From positions 1,302,001 to 1,366,000 of the forward strand of contig NZ_CP084951.1 of assembly GCF_022788655.1 (NCBI RefSeq): a DNA stretch of 64,000 nt. Direction: 5' to 3'. This stretch comes from Sulfitobacter indolifex (lineage in GTDB: Bacteria; Pseudomonadota; Alphaproteobacteria; Rhodobacterales; Rhodobacteraceae). How positions within the stretch are numbered: the first letter of the stretch is position 1; each line of letters opens with the position of its first letter. This document shows positions 39,885 to 49,571 of this stretch, piece after piece. The notes beneath the pieces were generated by a model. It ran no database searches, was not told the origin of the DNA, and saw nothing but the letters and a program-made list of their open reading frames with translations. Both the position numbers and the translations under genes were made by a program.

Positions 39885-41536
39885 TGCTGAAGCAAAACAA
39901 TCTGCAAGGCGGCACGGCGGGCGGTGTCTTCCAGCCCAAGGGCGCGCAGGGTGGCTAGGGCGTCGCGGAGCGCTGATGTGTCACCACTCGCCCCGTCATG
40001 CAAAAGCGAGAGCAGGCGCAAAATCGCCAAGCCCAACTCTTTGTCCCGCGCCAGCGTCATCAGATCGGCACGCGGGGCGGGGTTGGTAAATGCATCATGG
40101 ACCGCAGCGGCCAAAGGCGCTTCGGGGGCCGGACCAGCGGGGGCTTCGCCGCGCGCCACGGCGCGTAGCAATTCGTCTTCGCGCGATTTGCCAAGCACAC
40201 GTGCGGCAGCGGCCTCATAGTTCGGAGAAAGCAGTGCTATATCCCGCGCCAATGTGGCGGTATGGCCCGCCAGCGGGATGGTCGAAAGGGGTTCGGCAAA
40301 GAGCGTGGCGAACGCAACCTCCAACGAGGCTTCGCGCATGGCCTCCCATGCAGGGGGCAAGGTCTTGGCGACCGCTTCGGCGCTGCTGCTGCGCAGGGCG
40401 GTTTCAAACCGCTGCAAGGCGGCGACACGGTCCCATATCCCCCCTGATGCGGCGGGCTGCCTGTCGGTATAAAGGCCCAACAACAGGTTGTCGGGCAAAG
40501 CGCCCGCGCGGGTGAGCCGTTCGGCGGCTTCAAGCTGGGCTTTCCACCCGGCGATGTCGCGAAGATCGGCCACCGCATAGGCGCGGGGCAGGATGCTGGA
40601 GGGGAGGGGCTCTCCGATAGTTTCAAACAGACGGAAGGTCATCGGGTCCATCTGCCGGGGCACGCGCAGCGGTTCAGCCCCTTCGTAGAAATCGGGGTTC
40701 AGAAAACGATCAAAGAGTTCAAGCTGCTCTTGCGGCAATAGGCCAAGTGCTTGGGCCGAGCCAAAGGTCAGAGCCGCGTTCTCCCAATTGCCGGCGCGGG
40801 CGTTGCAGAAGATGCGCGTGCCATAGTCGCGGGTCAGATGCGGCGCTTTCACAAGGCGTTCGCAAACACGGTGTTCGGTGCCGGTCAGCAGGGAAAGCTG
40901 CATCCAGAGGTCAAAATGCGCGGTCGAGGTGGTGACCCCGGCCTGTTCAATCAGCGACAGAGCCGGATCAAGCGCGCCCAACTCCATCAGCTTTTGCCCC
41001 CGCGCCAAGGCCAGTTCATCGCCATTGCGCGCCTCGCCCTGCGGGGCCTGCGCTTCGGCCAGAAGCACGGTGTAGAGCAGCGCTTGGGCGGCAGGTAGAT
41101 GCAGGTCAGGCAGGCCGCGGATGCGGTCAATCAGCGCGGCGGTGTCGCTGCCCAGCCAGATATCCCCGCGCAGCCCGGTGACCGATCCGGGCACCAACCC
41201 GATCCGGCGCGGCGCACCATCGCCAAGCGGGGTGACCTGCACCTTAGGCGCAAGGGCGGTTTTGGCGACTGGGGGTTCCTCTGCCCGGCCTGGGTTTGGC
41301 GGGCGTTTGGGGCGGTTTTCGGGCGGGGATTGCGCGCCGAGCCAGTCGATCACCGAAAGTGGTTGGTCATTGGCCGCGGGGGGCAATTGCTCTGCCGCGC
41401 GTTCTTTGCGCGATTCGCGGCCCAGATCGCGGTCTTCGGCGGATTCAGCCAGCAGGGCGCTGGCACTGACTGAGCAGACCAACGCAGCACAGACGGCCCA
41501 GCCGCGTTTTGTTCGGGCGGTTGCCACCCCGTTCAA
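39881..41536 (-). CDS. conserved hypothetical periplasmic protein, TTG start
   Basis: A 551-residue protein with a signal peptide (RGWAVCAALVCSVSASALLA), a Pro/Glu-rich linker (about 35-95) and a mainly alpha-helical body that reads like helical repeats (LPAAQALLYTVLLAEAQ, QKLMELGALDPALSLIEQ). No family name recognised. The start is TTG in a TTGA overlap with the stop of the small membrane peptide upstream; no better start exists nearby. Between it and xerD there is an ATGA overlap, so three genes form one coupled unit divergent from aroK. Confidence 0.8.
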   Translation of the reverse strand: MNGVATARTKRGWAVCAALVCSVSASALLAESAEDRDLGRESRKERAAEQLPPAANDQPLSVIDWLGAQSPPENRPKRPPNPGRAEEPPVAKTALAPKVQVTPLGDGAPRRIGLVPGSVTGLRGDIWLGSDTAALIDRIRGLPDLHLPAAQALLYTVLLAEAQAPQGEARNGDELALARGQKLMELGALDPALSLIEQAGVTTSTAHFDLWMQLSLLTGTEHRVCERLVKAPHLTRDYGTRIFCNARAGNWENAALTFGSAQALGLLPQEQLELFDRFLNPDFYEGAEPLRVPRQMDPMTFRLFETIGEPLPSSILPRAYAVADLRDIAGWKAQLEAAERLTRAGALPDNLLLGLYTDRQPAASGGIWDRVAALQRFETALRSSSAEAVAKTLPPAWEAMREASLEVAFATLFAEPLSTIPLAGHTATLARDIALLSPNYEAAAARVLGKSREDELLRAVARGEAPAGPAPEAPLAAAVHDAFTNPAPRADLMTLARDKELGLAILRLLSLLHDGASGDTSALRDALATLRALGLEDTARRAALQIVLLQQ

Positions 41537-41682
41537 TCCGCGGTCAGTGTAACAGGCTGGCGAGTCTCGATTTGCTCAGGCGAAAAATCCACGCCAAAGA
41601 AAGGACCGACATAGGCATAGCCCACCAGCCCGATAAATCCGACAATTAATAGAAATATCAAAAGCTTAAAAAGTTTACCCAT
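41533..41682 (-). CDS. 49-residue single-span membrane peptide
   Basis: A 49-codon gene (MGKLFKLLIFLLIVGFIGL, then VGYAYVGPFFGVDF and a polar tail ETRQPVTLTAD). Basic N-terminus, one membrane helix (about 4-24). Its TGA overlaps the TTG start of the next gene (TTGA), which supports real translation. It lies 80 bases from the divergent aroK start. No function known. Confidence 0.75.
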   Translation of the reverse strand: MGKLFKLLIFLLIVGFIGLVGYAYVGPFFGVDFSPEQIETRQPVTLTAD

Positions 41683-41762
41683 GAACCATGCCTGCCCGAA
41701 ATTCTGCTATTTTGCCAAACTATATATGGCCTTTTGGGCAAGATCACGTCATTCAAAGGAAA

Positions 41763-42359
41763 ATGAGCGGAATTAAGCACAGCATGACCGATGGCGAAGA
41801 AACGCCGCCCCGTTACCGTCTGAACAAGACGGTGGCGCTGGTTGGCATGATGGGGGCGGGCAAGACGGCGGTGGGGCGTGCGGTCTCTGCCAAACTCGGC
41901 GCGCCCTTTTTGGACAGCGATGCTGAGATTGAGGCGGCCGCCAATCTCAGCGTGCCGGAAATCTTTACCCGTGATGGCGAGCCGTTCTTTCGCAAGCGTG
42001 AGACCGAGGTGATCGCCCGGCTATTGGCCGAGGAACGTTGCATCCTTTCCACGGGGGGCGGCGCGTTTTTGGCCGAGGTGAACCGCGACAATATCGCGGC
42101 CTATGGTGTGGCGCTTTGGTTGGATGCGGATCTGGATCTGTTGTGGAACCGGGTGCGCTATAAAGACAGCCGCCCGCTGTTGCGCACGGCAGACCCCAAG
42201 GCCACGCTTGGCGCGCTTTATCGCGACCGGGTGCCGCTTTACCGGCTTGCGGACCTGTCGGTGCGCTGCGATCCGCGTCTGTCGATTGATGCGATGGCCA
42301 ATCGGGTGATCGACAAGCTGCTGACCCGGCCTGACGTTTTGGAGAAGTTGGATGCGTGA
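41763..42359 (+). CDS. aroK: shikimate kinase
   Basis: Phosphorylates shikimate at the 3-hydroxyl with ATP in the chorismate pathway. 198 residues from the ATG preceded by AAGGAAA; the internal ATG at 41784 is a possible start too. P-loop GMMGAGKTAVGR, shikimate-binding DSDAEIE and TGGGAF, lid arginine KDSRPLL. The 3' end overlaps aroB by 8 bases, the usual aroKB arrangement. Confidence 0.95.
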   Translation: MSGIKHSMTDGEETPPRYRLNKTVALVGMMGAGKTAVGRAVSAKLGAPFLDSDAEIEAAANLSVPEIFTRDGEPFFRKRETEVIARLLAEERCILSTGGGAFLAEVNRDNIAAYGVALWLDADLDLLWNRVRYKDSRPLLRTADPKATLGALYRDRVPLYRLADLSVRCDPRLSIDAMANRVIDKLLTRPDVLEKLDA

Positions 42360-43467
42360 GACGGTTTCTGTCGCCCTGCCGGGGCGCGAGTATGATGTAG
42401 TAATCGGGCCGGGGCTGCTGGCGGAGGCCGGTACGCTCATCGCACCCTTGCTGCGCCGCAAGCGTGTGGCGGTCATCACCGAAAGCCGTGTTGCTGCGCT
42501 GCATCTAGAGACCCTGCGCGAAGGGCTGGCAGCCGGAGGCATTGAGATGTCGGCGCTGGAACTGGCGCCGGGCGAAGGCACCAAGGATTGGGAAAACCTG
42601 CAACGCTGCGTTGACTGGTTGTTGGATGCGCAGGTTGAGCGCGGCGATATCGTCGTGGCCTTTGGCGGCGGGGTGATCGGCGATCTGGTGGGGTTTGCCG
42701 CCGCCGTGTTGCGCCGCGGGGTGCGGTTTGTGCAGATCCCCACGTCGCTGTTGGCGCAGGTCGACAGTTCTGTGGGCGGCAAGACCGGCATCAACGCGCG
42801 ACAAGGCAAAAATCTGATCGGCGCTTTCCACCAGCCGAGCCTTGTCTTGGCAGATACCGAGGTGCTGAGCACCATGGCCGACCGCGATTTTCTGGCGGGC
42901 TATGGCGAAGTGGTCAAATACGGGCTGCTGGGCGACGCTGGTTTCTTTGATTGGCTCGAGGCGCAAGGCCCGGCAATGGCGGCAGGCGATATGGCCGCGC
43001 GGGTCGAGGCGGTGCGCCATTCAGTGCAAATGAAGGCGGACATTGTTCAGCGCGACGAGACAGAGCAAGGCGACCGCGCGCTGTTGAACCTTGGCCATAC
43101 GTTCGGCCATGCGCTGGAGGCGGCGACGGGCTACTCTGATCGTCTACTGCATGGCGAAGGCGTGGCGATCGGCTGTGCGCTGGCCTTTGAACTCTCGGCG
43201 CGGCTGGGGCTGTGCCCGCAAGAAGACCCAAGCCGGTTGCGTGCGCATTTGGCGCAGATGGGGATGAAGACCGACCTGCGTGACATTCCCGGTGATTTGC
43301 CGAACGCCGAAGAATTGCTGCGGCTCATGGGGCAGGACAAGAAGGTGGTCGATGGCCGGTTGCGCTTTGTTCTGGCGCGGGGCATCGGACAGGCGTTTGC
43401 CGGCGCTGAGGTCGACAACGCCGACGTGCTGACCCTGCTGCGCGACGCATTAGCCGCGCGACAGTGA
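42352..43467 (+). CDS. aroB: 3-dehydroquinate synthase
   Basis: Converts DAHP to 3-dehydroquinate using NAD+ and a divalent metal. 371 residues. Motifs: FGGGVIGDLVGFAAAVLRRG (NAD site), PTSLLAQVDSSVGGKTGIN, and metal ligands in GYGEVVKYG, LGHTFGHALE (His) and HGEGVAIG (His). Translationally coupled to aroK. Confidence 0.97.
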   Translation: MRETVSVALPGREYDVVIGPGLLAEAGTLIAPLLRRKRVAVITESRVAALHLETLREGLAAGGIEMSALELAPGEGTKDWENLQRCVDWLLDAQVERGDIVVAFGGGVIGDLVGFAAAVLRRGVRFVQIPTSLLAQVDSSVGGKTGINARQGKNLIGAFHQPSLVLADTEVLSTMADRDFLAGYGEVVKYGLLGDAGFFDWLEAQGPAMAAGDMAARVEAVRHSVQMKADIVQRDETEQGDRALLNLGHTFGHALEAATGYSDRLLHGEGVAIGCALAFELSARLGLCPQEDPSRLRAHLAQMGMKTDLRDIPGDLPNAEELLRLMGQDKKVVDGRLRFVLARGIGQAFAGAEVDNADVLTLLRDALAARQ

Positions 43468-43724
43468 TCCGCAGCGGGCATGGCCCGGCGGTTCCTATCG
43501 TCTGATCTGTTTGGTTTCGGGGCCGTTTAAAAAGGGCGGCGCCACCAAATCGGATGTGTGAGACAGGCGTCACCCTGCATGTCTGAACGCCTCGACATGG
43601 CCCCTAGCTGGAGCCTCTGATCCTAGTGCCGAACATATAACTGCCCGGCGGGTATCGCGATGGAGAGGGTTCTATTGCGGCAAGGTTAAGCGCGGATAAC
43701 GCCAGCGGCCGCAGAGGGTGGGCA

Positions 43725-43740
43725 GGGCGCAACAGCGCCC
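43725..43740. terminator. hairpin in the aroB-ssb convergent region
   Basis: GGGCGC-AACA-GCGCCC, extended by flanking GGC/GCC with one mismatch, lies 25 bases past the ssb stop. The rest of the 298-base gap (43468-43765) shows no gene. No T-run, so modest confidence. Confidence 0.35.
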
Positions 43741-43765
43741 CGCCGAATGTTCTGCACTTGTTGGC

Positions 43766-44302
43766 TTAGAACGGGATTTCGTCGTCGAGGTCTCGGCTAC
43801 CGCCGCCACCGCCACCACCACCGCCGCTGCCGTAGTCGTTGCCACCGCCGCCTTGCGAGGAGGGGCCGCTGTCATAGCCGCCGCCGTAGTCATTGCCACC
43901 GCCGCCACCACCGTAGCCGCCGCCACCGCCGCCGCCGCCCGAGCCGCCGCCGGGACCGTCGAGCATGGTCAGCGTGCCGCCAAAGCCCTGCAGCACGACT
44001 TCGGTGCTGTAGCGGTCTGCACCGGACTGGTCCTGCCACTTACGGGTCTGCAACTGGCCTTCGATATAAACCTTTGAGCCCTTCTTGAGGTACTGTTCGG
44101 CGATGCGCACCAGACCTTCTTGGAAGATCGCCACCGAATGCCATTCGGTCTTTTCCTTGCGCTCACCGGTGTTGCGGTCTTTCCATGTCTCGGAAGTCGC
44201 GATGCGCAGGTTGCACACTTTGCCGCCGTTCTGGAAGCTGCGCACCTCGGGGTCGCGCCCGAGGTTGCCGATTAGGATCACTTTGTTCACTGAGCCGGCC
44301 AT
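43766..44302 (-). CDS. ssb: single-stranded DNA-binding protein
   Basis: Binds single-stranded DNA in replication, repair and recombination. 178 residues: OB-fold in the first about 110 ([48 protein letters not shown]), then a linker very rich in glycine (about 118-170, with several runs of 6-9 Gly), and the conserved acidic tip DLDDEIPF that binds partner proteins. Divergent from the lytic transglycosylase gene. Confidence 0.97.
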   Translation of the reverse strand: MAGSVNKVILIGNLGRDPEVRSFQNGGKVCNLRIATSETWKDRNTGERKEKTEWHSVAIFQEGLVRIAEQYLKKGSKVYIEGQLQTRKWQDQSGADRYSTEVVLQGFGGTLTMLDGPGGGSGGGGGGGGYGGGGGGNDYGGGYDSGPSSQGGGGNDYGSGGGGGGGGGSRDLDDEIPF

Positions 44303-44518
44303 CTTGCCCCCTCGTTTATCATTGCTGTGTCATTGCTCAGGGCGCGAATCCGACCGCGCCCAATTCGGCTGTTTATATCGTGGTTATCCGCCGGATGACA
44401 CCGGCATTCCCATCTGCGCGCGCATCCTTGTGCGCCTTCAAGCTGGTGGTGATGCGGGTCTAGCGCGCGGCGCGGTTTTAGGTATACTGCGTCCGATGCA
44501 ACGGCAGGGGGCAGGTAG

Positions 44519-45130
44519 ATGCGAAAGACAGGACTTGTGGCCAGTTTGGCCGCGGTAGGTTTGGCGTCAGTTGGGATGATCGCAATGGGCGCGGCGCCAG
44601 CCGCTGCTGATATGTTCGCTTCCAAGAGCCGCGCGGGGTTATTTGCCTCGCAGAAAAACATCCTCGATAACCGCGCTTCCAAGCAGTATTCGGCCTCTGT
44701 GCGTCTGCAACCGCCCAAGGTTGTCACTCCAACGAAATGGGACGTGCCAAAGTCTAACGGTTCTTACAAAGGCGCCTACCTTGGCGCAGCCAGCGATGCG
44801 GCAACGCGCCACGGTATCCCGGTTGATTTGTTTTTAAGGCTGGTTCAGCAGGAGAGCGGGTGGAACCCCAAAGCTTTGTCGCACAAGGGGGCGATGGGGC
44901 TGGCGCAGTTGATGCCGCAAACCGCACGCGCGTTGCGTGTTGATCCGACCGACCCGGCACAAAACCTTGAAGGCGGGGCGCGCTATCTAAAAATGCAGTA
45001 CCGTGCCTTTGGCAGTTGGGAGCTTGCATTGGCCGCCTACAACGCCGGTCCGGGTGCTGTGAAGAAATACGGCGGCGTGCCGCCCTACCAAGAAACGCGC
45101 AATTACGTCAAAGTTATCTCTGGCAGTTAG
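44519..45130 (+). CDS. lytic transglycosylase (SLT domain)
   Basis: A 203-residue secreted murein hydrolase. Signal peptide at 1-30 ([24 protein letters not shown]). The SLT domain (about 90-200) has catalytic Glu112 in [29 protein letters not shown] and the family's [29 protein letters not shown]. It cleaves the MurNAc-GlcNAc bond forming anhydro-MurNAc. Its short length resembles single-domain MltE/virB1-like enzymes. Confidence 0.93.
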   Translation: MRKTGLVASLAAVGLASVGMIAMGAAPAAADMFASKSRAGLFASQKNILDNRASKQYSASVRLQPPKVVTPTKWDVPKSNGSYKGAYLGAASDAATRHGIPVDLFLRLVQQESGWNPKALSHKGAMGLAQLMPQTARALRVDPTDPAQNLEGGARYLKMQYRAFGSWELALAAYNAGPGAVKKYGGVPPYQETRNYVKVISGS

Positions 45131-45310
45131 ACCTTTACGATAAGCGCGATTGCCGCGCGTTTGACGGCTTTTCAGCCGGATGGCGCCTATCTAGGCACGC
45201 ATAGACGGCACCCTCGGGAACCACCGAGGCATTTGTGGTGTTCTCTGATCAGAACCTCTTGCAGCGGGATTGGCCCGCAGCAGAGACGGAAAAGATCGTA
45301 GGAGAACAAT

Positions 45311-45838
45311 ATGTTCACGAATATGAAAAAGATCGCCCTTGCCGCCGGCGTAAGCGCAATCGCCCTGAGTGGTTCTGCTTTTGCGGCTGAGAAAATCATG
45401 GTCTCGAAGATCGACGTTGAATCCTCAGTCACCGCCTCCACAGAGAGCAACGGCATGGATTTCTATCCTGATCTGGAAGAAGACCTGCGCGCCGAAGTCG
45501 CACAGCGCGTGCCACTGAGCAGCGATGGTGCGGACCCGCAGATCAAAATCGACATCCGCAAGATTGCACTCAATGGGTCAACCATGCTGCCAGACAGCAA
45601 AGAATTCAACCAGTTGGAAGGTGTTGTTGATATCACAAGCCCAACTGGCGACAATGCTGGCCTAAGCTTTCCAGTAATGATTTCGGCCTATAGCGGTGAT
45701 GAAATCGCACCCGAAGGCTATGTCAACGTGCAGCCGACAGAGACCGAATTCTACGTGGCGCTTGTGTCGACCTTTGCCGATGTCGTGGCCGAAGGTTTGG
45801 CGAATGTGAACACAGCGGGTTCGCCTGTCGATCCATAA
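45311..45838 (+). CDS. small secreted protein of unknown function
   Basis: A 175-residue acidic protein with signal peptide (MKKIALAAGVSAIALSGSAFA, mature from AEKIMV). The mature part looks like one beta-rich domain (DPQIKIDIRKIAL, EGVVDITSPTGDNAGLSFPVMI). A GGAGAAC site precedes the ATG; the internal MKKIALAA four codons later is an alternative. Monocistronic, with a terminator. No family recognised. Confidence 0.8.
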   Translation: MFTNMKKIALAAGVSAIALSGSAFAAEKIMVSKIDVESSVTASTESNGMDFYPDLEEDLRAEVAQRVPLSSDGADPQIKIDIRKIALNGSTMLPDSKEFNQLEGVVDITSPTGDNAGLSFPVMISAYSGDEIAPEGYVNVQPTETEFYVALVSTFADVVAEGLANVNTAGSPVDP

Positions 45839-45901
45839 ATCTGGGCAGTACGCACGCTGGCACCACCTCAGGCCGTTCCCCCCCCTATGTCGGCCTGAGT
45901 G

Positions 45902-45934
45902 AAAAGGCGCGGTTCTTTGGAGCCGCGCCTTTTT
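45902..45934. terminator. bidirectional intrinsic terminator
   Basis: AAAAGGCGCGG ... CCGCGCCTTTTT in the convergent gap between the secreted-protein gene and the ABC ATPase gene; A-run on one side and T-run on the other give termination for both strands. Confidence 0.9.
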
Positions 45935-45939
45935 GATGT

Positions 45940-48030
45940 CTACTCCGCTGCGGTGTCGACCTCAATCACCGGCTCCATTTCAGCGAATTGCTGGGCAGAG
46001 AGGTGACATTTGATCTGATGCCCATCGGCCATCGTGACCATCGGCGGCACCTCACGCTCGCACAGATCGCCGGGCACCTGGGATTTCCAACGGCAACGGG
46101 TCTGGAACGGGCACCCGGGGGGCGGGTTCATCGCCGAAGGCACCTCACCCTCCAGCACGATATGCTTTTTCTTCACCTTGGTATCGGCAATCGGCACGGC
46201 GCTGAGCAGCGCTTCGGTATAGGGATGATAGGGGGGCGAGAAGACCTGATCGGTGGTGCCAAGTTCAACCACATGGCCGAGATACATCACCATCACCCGG
46301 TCCGACAGATAGCGCACGATCGACAGGTCATGGCTGATGAACAAGAGCGTCGTTTTCTGTTCGCGCTGAATCTCCATCAACAGGTCTGTCACCGCCGCCT
46401 GTACCGAGACATCAAGCGCCGAGACCGGCTCATCCGCCACGACGATCCGCGCGTCCCCGGCAAAGGCGCGGGCAATGCCGACGCGTTGTTTCTGCCCACC
46501 AGAGAGCTGGCGCGGCATACGGGTTGCGAATTCGCGCGGCAGCTTCACCAGATCGAGCAGTTCCAGCATGCGCTGCTTGCGCTCTTTCTCGTTCTTACCG
46601 ATGCGGAAAATTTCCAGCGCGCGGATGATCTGCCGCCCGACGGTCATTGAAGGGTTGAGCGTGTCGAAAGGGTTTTGGAACACCATCTGCACATCAGCAA
46701 CATTCTTGGTCGTGCGCTTGTCGATGGGCACGCCACCGATGTCTTTGCCGTCGAGATAGATGTGCCCTTCGGTCGCCGTCTCCAACCCCATCAACACCTT
46801 GGCAAAGGTAGACTTACCGCAGCCCGACTCACCGACGATGGCCAGCGTCTCACTCTCATGAGCTTCGAAACTTAAGGATTCGTTGGCTTTCACCACCTTG
46901 GTATTGCCGCCCCCGAACATGGCGTTGGCCGCGACCTGATAGTATTTCTTGAGCCTATCCATCTTAAGGACGACTTCACCCACGTCGCCCTTTTCCTTGA
47001 CCTCGGCCAGTTCCAGCGGTGCCTGCCAGTCGATCTCATGGAAACGGATGCAGCGGGTCTCATGCCGATCGTTGCCGGGGACGGCGTCCATCGGGATCGG
47101 CGCAGCGTCGCAGCGGCCCGGCACGAAATAATCGCAGCGGGGGCCAAAGTTACAGCCGGGCGGGCGCTCATGAGGCAGGGGGAAGTTGCCGGGAATGGCA
47201 ACGAGGGGGCGCGCGTTTTTGTCGGCACCGGGCAGCGGGATGGAGCGGAACAGCGCCTGCGTATAGGGGTGCTGCATCTCGTCAAAGACATCGTGGATGG
47301 AGCCTTTCTCCACCGCCTCGCCGGAGTACATCACACAGATGCGGTCGCAGGTTTCCAGCACCAGCCCGAGGTTGTGGGAGATGAACAGCATCGAGGTGCC
47401 GTATTTTTTGCCCAGATCCTTGACCAGGTCCACAACCGCCGCTTCGACGGTCACATCAAGCGCGGTGGTCGGCTCATCTAGGATCAGAAGCGAGGGTTCG
47501 GACATCAGCGCCATAGCGATGACGATGCGCTGTTGCTGCCCACCGGAAAGCTGGTGCGGATAAGCCTTCAGAATGCGCTCAGGGTCAGGGAGTTTGACAT
47601 CCGTGACCACCTGCAAGGCCCGCGCATGGGCTTCTTTCTCGCTCATGCCCGCGTGGATCATCGGCACTTCCATCAACTGTTTGCCGATCCGCATGGCGGG
47701 GTTCAGGCTGGCCATCGGCTCTTGGTAGATCATGGCGATTTCACTGCCACGGATGTCGCGCAGTTCCTCGGCGCTCATCGTGCTCAGATCGCGGCCTTTG
47801 AACTTGATCGAGCCGCCGACGATGCGGCCATTGCGGCCCAAATCCTGCATCACGCCCAGCGCGACCGTGGATTTGCCACAGCCGCTTTCACCCACCAGCC
47901 CCACGGCTTCGCCCGGTTGGACGACGACTGAGAAATCCATCACTGCGGGGATTTCTCGTAGGCGGGTGAAGAAGGAGATCGAGAGATTGTTGATCTCAAG
48001 AATGGGTCCATCGTAATCAGTTTTTGGCAT
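45940..48030 (-). CDS. fused dipeptide/oligopeptide ABC transporter ATPase (DppD-DppF type)
   Basis: A 696-residue protein with two ABC ATPase domains in one chain. Each has Walker A GESGCGKST, a signature (LSGGQQQRIVIAMAL; LSGGQKQRVGIARAF), Walker B (LILDEPTTALD; VVADEPVSALD) and a C-terminal oligopeptide/dipeptide extension with a Cys-rich iron-sulfur-like segment (PGCNFGPRCDY; PGCPFQTRCRW). It energises peptide or other solute import with the two permeases encoded upstream (dppB- and dppC-like genes). Confidence 0.93.
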   Translation of the reverse strand: MPKTDYDGPILEINNLSISFFTRLREIPAVMDFSVVVQPGEAVGLVGESGCGKSTVALGVMQDLGRNGRIVGGSIKFKGRDLSTMSAEELRDIRGSEIAMIYQEPMASLNPAMRIGKQLMEVPMIHAGMSEKEAHARALQVVTDVKLPDPERILKAYPHQLSGGQQQRIVIAMALMSEPSLLILDEPTTALDVTVEAAVVDLVKDLGKKYGTSMLFISHNLGLVLETCDRICVMYSGEAVEKGSIHDVFDEMQHPYTQALFRSIPLPGADKNARPLVAIPGNFPLPHERPPGCNFGPRCDYFVPGRCDAAPIPMDAVPGNDRHETRCIRFHEIDWQAPLELAEVKEKGDVGEVVLKMDRLKKYYQVAANAMFGGGNTKVVKANESLSFEAHESETLAIVGESGCGKSTFAKVLMGLETATEGHIYLDGKDIGGVPIDKRTTKNVADVQMVFQNPFDTLNPSMTVGRQIIRALEIFRIGKNEKERKQRMLELLDLVKLPREFATRMPRQLSGGQKQRVGIARAFAGDARIVVADEPVSALDVSVQAAVTDLLMEIQREQKTTLLFISHDLSIVRYLSDRVMVMYLGHVVELGTTDQVFSPPYHPYTEALLSAVPIADTKVKKKHIVLEGEVPSAMNPPPGCPFQTRCRWKSQVPGDLCEREVPPMVTMADGHQIKCHLSAQQFAEMEPVIEVDTAAE

Positions 48031-48092
48031 ATGTCTCTCCCAGTCGGGGGGATCAAAGAGGGTCCGGGGGAAACACCCCCGGATGACGTTTC

Positions 48093-49565
48093 TTAGTCGC
48101 GCAAGCTTTCTTCACGCAGGCCATCGGCCAGCAGGTTCAGACCCAGCACAAGGCTCAAAAGCGCCAGCGCGGGCGCGATGGCCGCATGCGGATAAAGCGA
48201 CAGTAGGCGGCGGCCTGCGTTGATCGTGCTGCCCCAATCCGGGCTTTCGCTTTCCAACCCAAGGCCGAAGAAACCCAGGGTGCCCAAAAGGATGGTGGTA
48301 TAGCCGATGCGCAGACAGAAATCGACGATCAGCGGGCCACGGGCGTTGGGCAGGATTTCCCACAGCATGATGTACCACGGGCCTTCGCCACGGGTCTGAG
48401 CGGCGGCGACATAGTCGCGCGTTTTGATATCCAGCGCGAGGCCGCGCACGATGCGGAACACTGTGGGCGAATTCACGAAGACCACCGAGACAAAGACCAC
48501 CAGCACACCCGCGTCGATGTCAAAAAGGTCAATCATGCTGGGTAGGCCGGGGATGCGGTAGGTACCTGTGGCGACGATCGCGCCGTCGGTGGACACCAGC
48601 GATAGGTACAGCCAGCCGACAATACCCAGCACCACGATCAACAGCGGTGTGCGGAAGGACGGCTGCGTGTAATAGCGCGAGTTCAGCAGCACCGCGAGGA
48701 AGATCAGCGGGAAGATGAACAGGAACACTGCCATATAGTTCGGAATGCCGGTGAGCACGATTTCGGGTGTCACCAGCAGGTAGAACAGCAAGATCACCGG
48801 GAAGGCGAGGATCAGGTTTGCCAGAAAGCTAAGGATCGTATCGAGCCGACCGCCGTAGTAGCCCGCCGGCAGGCCCAGCGTGATCCCGACCATAAAGGCA
48901 AAGAGCGTCGCCAATGGTGCGATTTGCACCACAACCCAAGAGCCTTTGATCAACCGCGAGAAAACGTCGCGCGCAAGGTTATCACCGCCCAAAAGGAACC
49001 ACGGGTATTCGCCATCGTCGGGGCTGCGCAGCGGGGTGCCGGGCAGCTTGTTCTTCATTCCCGAGGTTTGGCTGAGGCTGTCGTGCGTTACCAATAGATC
49101 GAAAAGGCCACCGAAAATGCCAGTAAAGACCCAGAACATCACGATGGCAAAGCCGATCATGCCCACGGTACTGTCGAAGAGCTTGCCATAGAGGCCAAGG
49201 CGGCGCTTAAAGTGGATAGAGACGGCAAAGGTGAGGATCAGCGCGATCCAGACCGGCAGCATTTGCTGTGACATGCCCCCAAAGATACCCGCCTGCGGCC
49301 CCATGAAGGCTCCCGCAATGATATAGATCAGCAGCACCAGCACCAGCAGCGCGAAAAGCAGGATTACCGCGCGGTTCAACCCGCCCGCCAGCCCGCCACG
49401 TCGGGCGACGGTGCCATCGGGGTTGATCTCCTGCGCGTCAATGGCCGGCAGGAAGGAAACGACGATCTGCGCCGCGACAGCCAAGGCCAGCATAACGCAA
49501 AGGCCGAGGAAGATGATATTGAGCCCCGCAAGAGACCCGGTCCATGTCAGTTGTTCCATGTCCAT
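48093..49565 (-). CDS. peptide-type ABC transporter permease (DppC-like)
   Basis: A 490-residue permease, longer than the usual about 300 because of a large N-terminal half with extra membrane segments (about 10-170) before the core. The core carries the coupling motif (TRDYVAAAQTRGEGPWYIMLWEILPN in part) and ends GLNLLADGLREESLRD, both typical of DppC/OppC/GsiD. The long form resembles the YejE/microcin-type subgroup. Seven bases separate it from the dppB-like gene. Confidence 0.88.
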   Translation of the reverse strand: MDMEQLTWTGSLAGLNIIFLGLCVMLALAVAAQIVVSFLPAIDAQEINPDGTVARRGGLAGGLNRAVILLFALLVLVLLIYIIAGAFMGPQAGIFGGMSQQMLPVWIALILTFAVSIHFKRRLGLYGKLFDSTVGMIGFAIVMFWVFTGIFGGLFDLLVTHDSLSQTSGMKNKLPGTPLRSPDDGEYPWFLLGGDNLARDVFSRLIKGSWVVVQIAPLATLFAFMVGITLGLPAGYYGGRLDTILSFLANLILAFPVILLFYLLVTPEIVLTGIPNYMAVFLFIFPLIFLAVLLNSRYYTQPSFRTPLLIVVLGIVGWLYLSLVSTDGAIVATGTYRIPGLPSMIDLFDIDAGVLVVFVSVVFVNSPTVFRIVRGLALDIKTRDYVAAAQTRGEGPWYIMLWEILPNARGPLIVDFCLRIGYTTILLGTLGFFGLGLESESPDWGSTINAGRRLLSLYPHAAIAPALALLSLVLGLNLLADGLREESLRD

Positions 49566-49571
49566 GCTCCC

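Noticed and set aside
43766..43970. Low-complexity GGC/GCC-rich tract as a possible structured DNA element
   Set aside because: It is the coding sequence for the glycine-rich linker of SSB, which is common in this family.
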